DNA of 64,000 nucleotides from Drosophila pseudoobscura (Eukaryota > Arthropoda > Insecta > Diptera > Drosophilidae), in contig NC_046681.1 in the NCBI RefSeq assembly GCF_009870125.1, positions 16,443,001-16,507,000 of the forward strand, in the 5' to 3' direction. How positions within the stretch are numbered: position 1 is the first letter of the stretch; each line of letters opens with the position of its first letter. The notes under the pieces are model-generated. The model did no database searches, was not told the DNA's origin, and was given only the letters and a program-made list of their open reading frames with translations. Shown here in pieces: positions 56,357-64,000 of the stretch. The translations under genes and the position numbers were made by a program.

Positions 56357-57003
56357 CTTCAAATGCGAGGAGCAGAGGCGCAGCAGAACGAACCACAACT
56401 GCAGCAGCTGCAACGCTGACCGAGGCAGCGGCAGAGGAGGGCGCAACGCAATGCCAATGCATGCATTGTTCCTATAGGGCTTCCATATGGAAAATATTTT
56501 TTATATAATTTAATAAAAAAGGTAAATACATGCACATATATTCTATATAGAATTCACGAAGGATTCACAATAAATTTTTCCAATTTTAGCAAACATAAAC
56601 GTCTGTTTAGACCATTATTCTTTATAAGATTTGTTGGAATTATAAAAACACTGATATTCTATTATAATTGCAGCTTTTTGAACCAAAGATCAAATCCTTT
56701 GATAAGATCTTAAGATAAACTCTACCAATTCTTTGCACAACGAATTTCAAAGCTAAAACAAAGTATCCATGGACTGGTTTCCGGGCGAATACCTTATCAG
56801 AGGCATTTCCGACACGTGTTGACTGTTGGGATTTCTAAGAATGAACGTCCCATGTTCCCATGTGGCGGTTATCAAACCACGGCGACAACAAATATTTATT
56901 CTTTATGGAAATTCCAAATAAAAACTGAGACCAAACTGAAAAAGCAACAAATTACTGACCACAGAAAACTTTTTCGCACAAAATAAAAAATAATATAGCA
57001 TAG

Positions 57004-57026
57004 GGGTGGGGGAGGGGGAGGGGCAG
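57004..57026 (+). other. G-quadruplex-prone tract
   Basis: Four G runs of four or five bases with single-base loops, directly following an A-rich stretch. Not linked to a gene. Confidence 0.6.
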
Positions 57027-57472
57027 AGCGAGGGAGGGGCGAAGATCGAGTCGAGTCATTTGGCAATTAGAACAAAGAAATAAGAATGAAAACAGAAACT
57101 GCTATAAAATTTGTTAACCAAGGTCAACATTTTTGTTGTTGTATTTTTCAAGCATTTATATAAGTACCAAAAAAACAGCCACAAATCAGAGATAGAGAGG
57201 GAGAGGGAGAGTGGAAAAATAGGGATACACACAGACATATACTACACGATGAGTATCATGAGAACTTGATAAACAAACAGGCAATAGAATCAACAAAAAC
57301 TTTAAAGAAAACGCTCCCAGCAACGATACCAATTTTGAGCAAACGCAAGCACAACAAGTAAGAGAGGTAGTAGGGTAGTAGATGGGGTATTTGCACTCAA
57401 CGATACCCATTACTTGGAGGTATCAGGTGTGCCTTTTTAATAAACGTTATTTCAATGAGACTACACAAAAAC

Positions 57473-57494
57473 CTCTCTCTCTCTCTCTCTCTCT
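57473..57494. repeat. (CT)11 microsatellite
   Basis: An uninterrupted CT run of 22 bases. Confidence 0.92.
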
Positions 57495-59768
57495 AGCCAA
57501 ATCACTCCTTTTGAGGTCTCGGATACCCTTTCCTCCTCCTGCTACAAGCCACTAAACGGTGACACCCCTTCAACATCCACAAGCTTACTACGGGGTATAA
57601 AAATATGGCGGATTTGTCAGTAGGTAGAACGAGTAGAGGCCGTGATGAGGGTGCCTGCTGCCTGCCTGCCTACAGATACACAAATTTTTTGGCAGCACAC
57701 ACACACACCCGCAAACATTGACAAATTTGTGTGTACACAGATACTCGATGAACATTACGCATGTCTGCGAACCGGCTTTTTCATTTTTTTGGCGTTAGAA
57801 TACACTCCGCTCCGACGACAGAGCTGTGTATGTATCCCTAGCCAGATACTCGTATCCAAAAACAAAAAACAAAAAAAACAAATGTTTATTGTTGTTGCCT
57901 GTGTGCGTTTCAATACGAAACATAATGGGGTAGGCTGGTCGGGTCGGGTCTGGTGTTTAATAAAGGTCTCTGGTCTCCCTCTATCTGGTTACGGTGTTTC
58001 CTCCCGCTCACGAGCTTGTCATGTGATGTCTCCTACCCCACCCCACCCCCCTTCTTGATAGGCGGAAGTTTCGTTTGTGAATTAACCGAATTGTCAAAAA
58101 TGTAATGAACATTTTCTCTATACAGTCCGATAAGGCTTTCTTTTACTGCGGTTGTGTGCCTTCAATGGTATTTTATGATGGAGATAAAACACTTGAAAAA
58201 CTTTGTTGCTCCTTGGAGTTCTATAAATATCGGTGTTAATTATATTGGCTATGCCCGTTGCAGTCTCAAGAGCGCCAAAAATACTCGTGAGAGCGATTAT
58301 TTTGACCATAAAGACGGGGTTCAAAGATGAAAAGTACGATAAATGATTTACAGAGTGAATTATATGACATAATATCGTGACTATTGTCAAGGTTCTGGTA
58401 ATGGCAAATCAATTTCATTGATAGCTTAAGCTTTTTGGTAAACAAACTGAGTTGAAAGCTTTGACTTTGCGCATATTTCGGGAACTGAATTTCTTCGATA
58501 AGGAATGCATAGTAAAAGAACCTTGAATTAGTTTAAGATCAAGAGAACATTCATTCTCTCCCCCTAGTTTGATCCAATTTATCATTCTGATATATCCAGA
58601 TAGAAGTTATCGGACCCACATGTATTCATTATCTATCTGAAACATTTCCGCCCACCAATTCATGAGTTTCCCCATTCATAATGACTAGCCAAAAAAAAAG
58701 TACAGCAGCACATAAGCAGATTCGCTATCGACGGGAAGCACTACTTCCTCATAGACTGGCATCCAACTAGAGTTAAGAGAGATAATTTAAGCACGGTTCT
58801 GATGCCATTCCATTCATAAAAGAAGGGCAGAGCTGCTCCCACACGATTTTTAGGTACAATTTGAATATCGTCGGAGCAGGTGATAAGCGTTCCGCAGTCG
58901 ACTGCGCCGATAACTGTCAACAGGTGGAACGTGAATGAACGCAGCTACGACAACCCAAGAACCCGGACCAGCTCGACCCGAAACGACGAAGAGGCAAAAA
59001 TTATATATAGTATATCAACTCTGGCGAATATTATTTTTTTCGCGATAGCGATAACAGCATTAACTTTTGTGTTCTTTTGTTCGATAATCGTTATACTTTT
59101 TGTGATTTTTGTTGCTGCTGTTGTTTCCCAGCGACAACAATTTCCTGTGCACATAAATACCTCAATATCAGTTTCCAGAGATTAAAAAAAGAAACGATAG
59201 AAATGCTCGAAATTTTTTGCCAGTTAATGTTATTTTGTGATTTGTTGTTTTTGTTTATGTATTCCCTCGGGGCCTGACGCTGCCACTGACCTTCAGACAC
59301 GAAATTAGCTAAATATCTTTTAGATAAAATTCGCCATACAATAATAGTACAGTGCGTTTCGGTACTAGATAGGCAGCTGCAAAGATCCATTTGTGGCGAA
59401 AAGGTTATCATATTATTATGGAATATTTCCAGATGGAATATTTCTAGTTTTCGGATGAGGTCTCTTATGAAAGTAATTTATCGCAAACAGCCAGCTTCTT
59501 AATCGATTAACTGCGATAAACCCTTTGATTTCGCATCGTCATGAAAGCTTTGATTATTAAGTAATACTCGAAAATACTTATATTAATAATGTATTCATTT
59601 AATCTCTCACTGTTCGAGTGCGTAATCCTTAATGACAACGATTTATACCTCTCCATTTCTATCAGTTGGATCTTCAAGACGAATCACGCGTGTGGCCGGC
59701 CGCACTATCACGTTTATAACGCAGGTCTCATGATCCTGTCAAGTGGCTAGGTTAAGACCCCTTTAAAG

Positions 59769-60033
59769 TGACTCACACCCGAAACTGGGTGACTCACGAA
59801 TACTTAGGAAACCCCTCTGGAACATCCATCGAGTCATTATCAAAATTCGAATTCGTAGAGCGATATAATATAGTACATTTCTAATGAATATATTGGCCTA
59901 CTGTCATGATGACTCAAAAGGGGGACGATTCTTAGGCTAATTAAGAGTTGAGTCACCCAGGAATCGGTTTAGAACAGGTGGCCCTGTTTCAAGCGTTTAG
60001 GGGGTGTGTGTCTTTGTTTTTTTCCAAGAGTCA
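59769..60033. promoter_or_regulatory. Cluster of AP-1-like sites
   Basis: TGACTCA occurs at 59769-59775, 59790-59796 and 59910-59916, and its complement TGAGTCA at 59949-59955. Near matches lie at 59831-59837 and 60028-60033. Two of the perfect sites share an extended GTGACTCAC. Such density within 265 bases suggests an enhancer for bZIP factors (Jun/Fos or Maf-type), but activity is unknown. Confidence 0.45.
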
Positions 60034-62140
60034 CTACAGCGATGCATTGCGGTAATCGATGAAATAACCACCGGGTATCATGCATGCATCATGGGGCGTA
60101 TGTGTGATTTTTACTCTGATTGCTCATTTATAGATCTATTATGATACCATTTTTGCGGCCTATCATTGACGTAATGACTTTGGGTTTGACGTAGGTTCAG
60201 AGACACACAAACGGGAATTCTTTTTGAGGAGAGTTTCTATTTGAATTGCGTATACGCAGGGTTAGCCAAAACAGGTTAAAGAATGTCGTTATTCAATACA
60301 ATTTCCGTGTAACAAACACCCACAAACTTAATTGGTATTTTCTTTTGTAGAAGGGAGATTTCTTCCCTAAGGTCTTGTCCTTTAGAACGTTATCCTTGAA
60401 TATGGTTTTTGGGGAGTGTATGCATAATTTTTAAGAGACTGACTAATTTTTTCGGCCAATATAGAGCAAAAAATGTCGTTTTAAGGACACTTAAGAAAGT
60501 TGTCCTTCCAAAAGGACAACAAAGATATTTTTGAAGCTAGGACAAATTTGTTTAGTTGAAAGATCGGTTTTAAAAGATTCCCTTTATAAAAACCTTAATT
60601 TTAGAGATTTTTGGATTCATTTCTAAAACAAAACTCACCATAAAATTGAACAGAGAAATCCACAAAACTCAGTTTGATTTTCCTCCTTGAAGGCAAATGT
60701 TGGTAATCCCAAAAGTTGGCTTGCGGCTGGTTCACGTTCGAAGAAATTGCTTTCGATTTTTCAGACACTTGTTGTGGGCGGGTAGGGGGGGGTGTGTATT
60801 ATTGTTACGATTGTTTTGTGGGAGTCGCGCGTCCAAACCCGCGAATCGACAAGCGGCAAGTGTTTCTCATCCAGAACTTGATTCACTTTGTCGCGTTCTT
60901 CAGTCGGAATCGGAATGGGAATCGTAATCGCTGCCGCTGCGTCTCTGCGTCTCTGCGCCGATGTTCTCTTTTCAGTCGCGCCGAACACGTCTGCACTTGA
61001 CGCTGACCAACAATATTTTGTGGCGGGTTTGCGTTGGAGACCAGACCGTTAGAACAGGAACATGTCTTTGCGAGCGAGTCGAGCGATCGCCGAGAGCGAG
61101 AGCGAGAGAGACGGTTCTTAAACGCGTTCGGGGGACGTTCGGGCCGTTCGGGTCTCACTCGCTGGTGATTCGGCTCGTTAGCTGCCTCTCGCCTGCTGCT
61201 GCCTTTGATATTGTTATAAAATTATTATCAAGTTGAAAATTGTATTTCGTTTTTGCGCTCGTCTCTGAAAATTTGTGTCGAGTTGTTGCTTTTTTTGATT
61301 TATTTCCGTATATGCTGTAGGTTCTGGTCACGAGTAGGTGTTTGTGTGTGTGTGTTTGTTTCTGTCTGATTGGAATTTACTATCTGCTGAGCAACTACGA
61401 TTTGGTTGTTGTTGTTTCTGTTTCTGTTTCTGTCGTATTGCGCACATTCACACGCCACTATGAACAGTATTGACCTAGGTTATATACACATATGTACGAG
61501 TACTTATGTATTGCTGGGCCTACTATATACTTGTGGGTTTGCAATGAGAAAGGGAGCTTTGAGGCCTTCTCTTTGTTATTATTATTTTCATTTGATTTGT
61601 AGCACTTTTTTGTATGCTATTTTTTAGAATTTTAGAAATCTCTAGGCTTTTAGTGCACTTTTCTGGGGTTATTTTCTGTTTTATTTGATTTGTTGCCCTT
61701 TAGTTAGAGGAAGTTAAATTAGGTTTGTAATCAGTCTTTTGGTATTAATTACACACACACTCGCGTATGAATATATTCTGGGAAATTGCACTTTTGTTGT
61801 TGTATGCCTAACCTTGAACTTATGGATTTTTCTTTCTCTGCTTTTGGTTACAATTTTTCTTCTATTAAGGCAAACGAGATCAATTGATTTTTCAGTAATT
61901 TACAGCTGTTTTTTTCACGGTTACACAGTTAAAAAAACTTGCTAATACTACTCGAAGTTGTTCCGTTACTGCTGTTGCTTGCTGTTGCTGCCGCGGTTCG
62001 TCGAGAAATACGAGAGATACGAGAACGGCCGCGAACGAATTTTGCGCCGAGAACAAAGCTGACTGCGGCAGCGACTGTGGCAGCGACGGCGGCAGCGGCG
62101 CTGACGTTGGTATTGACTTTGGGCAGAATGAAAGCTCTGC

Positions 62141-62160
62141 GTGTGTGTGTGTGTGTGTGT
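62141..62160. repeat. (GT)10 microsatellite
   Basis: An uninterrupted GT run of 20 bases. Confidence 0.92.
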
Positions 62161-64000
62161 TTGCGTGTGCTAACCGGCATTTGCAGCAGCAGCTGCCTCT
62201 CACGCACACGCCTACTATGTACGAGTATAGATGTGTGTATGTATTTGGCAATTGCTTTTTTCTGCCTGCTGCTCTCTGCTCGCTCGTATGCTCAACTTAC
62301 TCAATAAAATTTTTATTATGATATCTACGCACACGTTAAAACAAAAAAAAATGGAAAATTTCGTTGATTTTGAATTGTTGGTGGATTTTTGGGCTTCCAG
62401 TTCTTATACCGTTTTGTTGGTCGCCATTTGCCGGATGACGTACATACACACATACATATGTATGTATCTGCGTTTTTGAGCCCGCTCAATTTTAGATTTG
62501 TTAACAAAGAATATCACTTCTGAGTCAAGCAGGTGGGTAGCGCTGTATCTGTACCTGTACCTGTCACCGTTCAAAGTTCACAATGGAAAAGGAGAGTGAA
62601 AACTGACGTGGATGCACATTGGAGATGGATATTCTTCGATACTGGAACCCAAGATTTCCACGTGAGAGAGCTTTCTGCATTATTCCATCCCACACGATTG
62701 TACTGAAAGATCTTCTGTCGCCCAAAAGAGCAATTTAGGAACATATGTATTCTTGGGAATTGGAGACTGCCATCTACCAACCCATCCAGTATTCTCGGCT
62801 TCTGGAACCCTTTGGCCATTCCACTGCTTTTTGTTCCATCTCAACATGAGATCATATTCTTGGAGCTGCAGTCATTGCCCTTCTGCAACCACCCCCACCC
62901 CATCCCCCATCCCCCGGCACTGCTGCAATGAAGTGCCGTCTCTCGTGTACGTTTGTTATTATAAAGAGTGTATTGACCTGAGATTTCTTTTGTGACGACG
63001 ATAACGGCGGAAAGCTTACAGCGTCGAGAGTCCGTAAAAACGATGTCCGACAAGAGCGAAAAAGAATTAAAATCAAAATTATTGTGCATAAATAAAACGT
63101 GTCGGGGCGCTGAAGAAGCCGTCTGTTGCGGTTCGGTTTCGGTTTTCGGCGGAACCAAAAATGAAGAAATTTCCGAAATTTCGGTAAATGCAGCAAAAGA
63201 AAAGGAAAGAAAGAGTTCCCCCCGAAAGAAAGCGGCAGCGACGCTTAACGCATTTCCTCTGCAGCCAGAGTTGCAGTCAGCGTCGCGTCGCGTCGGTTGC
63301 TGCTGCTGCTGCTCCTCGGGATGGCGGGATGGGACGGTGGGATGGGGGATCGAAGAGGTTAGACGGTGCAATAAATTCAAGCTTCATCCCTTTTTTCGAC
63401 AACGACCAACACCAACAGAAACGGCAGCGAGCCGCAAACAAAAGCCTCAAACCCCCAATGTCTGGATACGTTGCAAAAAGGGCAAGAGCAACGCTGGCAG
63501 CGCAGCAGCAGCGGGCAAAAATTATCCGCGTGGCGGCCGTGCATGAGTTTTCAACAGCATCGTGAGGACGTGCATCGGTTTTCGACGCCATGCTGCACAT
63601 GCAAGAATAGGAGAGAAACAGCGAAAAGGCAGCAAAACATGAACAAAAAGAAACGAGCCGGCAACAGTTCTCAGCATGGGTGGGTGTCTGTGCCTGTGCC
63701 TGTGTCTGTGCCTGTGTGTGTGTATGTGTGCTGTGGGCACAGTGGGCGTAAATGTCGTTTCGAGTGCCAAGACTTAATATTATTTTAATTAGTTGGGTGT
63801 GGTCACAGACATTCCTAATTTTTAAAATTTAAATAATAAACCAAGATTTTATTGGTAAAATTCCTGTTCCAGTTTAGGATCCTTAACTGATGGGATTCCC
63901 TTCATTGAAAATATTTGGTTAAAGGATTGGGTACTCCCTGGGTTGAAAATTCCCAAGGCTTTGAACACACTCCATCAATACACATGCTCCAATATTATCG

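Larger units (their letters stand above)
56357..64000. other. Non-coding region upstream of the Kr-h1 locus
   Basis: No recognisable coding exon in about 7.6 kb. It contains a G-run tract (57004-57026), CT and GT microsatellites, a cluster of TGACTCA-type sites (59769-60033), and blocks at 60.85-61.2 kb and 61.9-62.1 kb that read on the minus strand like fly 5' leaders (GC-mixed, CAG/CAA-rich, then A-rich). The last 500 bases include sequence sharing motifs with 48.53-48.62 kb. It may include distal promoters of Kr-h1 or the start of a neighbouring gene. Confidence 0.5.

Noticed and set aside
58880..59185. 101-codon frame with a hydrophobic segment
   Set aside because: It begins with GTG. 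The hydrophobic part arises from T-rich DNA, and there is no recognised family or splice context.
60883..61158. Arg-rich minus-strand frame
   Set aside because: Composition follows GAGAGC/CGAGAG repeats typical of leader DNA; no domain.
62992..63546. 184-codon plus-strand frame with MSDKSEKELKS start
   Set aside because: The frame begins at GTG; from its inner ATG the product is low-complexity with Cys and Ala runs and no recognised domain. Its sequence also covers the shared regulatory-like motif.
1..64000. tRNA, rRNA, CRISPR or operon-type features
   Set aside because: No tRNA B-box with a matching cloverleaf, no rDNA and no spaced repeat array were seen; the window is eukaryotic.

Overview
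The window is Drosophila genomic DNA. The evidence is an almost complete Krüppel homolog 1 (Kr-h1) gene whose zinc fingers read as Drosophila Kr-h1, a Sec12/PREB gene with three 60-69 bp introns, a DUF229 gene, DUF1091 relics, fly core-promoter motifs (DRE, Ohler motifs 1 and 6), and young fly-type retrotransposons. Long CT/GA and CA/GT microsatellites are abundant. The species cannot be fixed; protein differences suggest it is not D. melanogaster, and the obscura group is only a guess.

Layout: (1) 1-5767 is non-coding and low-complexity. (2) 5768-11361 is a complete minus-strand Ty3/gypsy-type LTR retrotransposon with identical 183-bp LTRs, a 4-bp target duplication, and gag and pol in the same frame separated by one UGA. 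It sits at the edge of an AT minisatellite. (3) 11362 to about 33.7 kb has no recognisable protein gene. It holds microsatellites, a ~42-bp minisatellite, G/C-run tracts, and at 31.4-33.0 kb signals that look like first exons of a minus-strand gene. (4) 33783-35673 is Sec12/PREB (+) with a housekeeping promoter. (5) 36232-37000 holds two decayed tandem DUF1091 copies. (6) 37179-39278 is a DUF229 phosphatase-fold membrane protein (-). (7) 40764-44211 is Kr-h1 (-), including an upstream coding exon for a longer N-terminal isoform. A small ORF follows at 44525-44779 (-). (8) 44.8-51.3 kb is the presumed Kr-h1 5' regulatory region, with an E-box closely resembling a juvenile-hormone response element. 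(9) 51310-56341 is an intact R1-clade non-LTR retrotransposon with a 15-bp target duplication, just 3' of an (ACAY)n tract. (10) 56.4-64 kb is non-coding, with a cluster of AP-1-like sites and a block sharing motifs with the 48.5 kb region.

The resident genes do not form one pathway: ER export (Sec12), an unstudied extracellular or luminal enzyme-fold protein (DUF229), and the juvenile-hormone effector Kr-h1. The most unusual items are the UGA between gag and pol, the DRE/BEAF-like palindrome in each LTR, the candidate JH response element, and the motif set shared by 48.5 and 63.5 kb.
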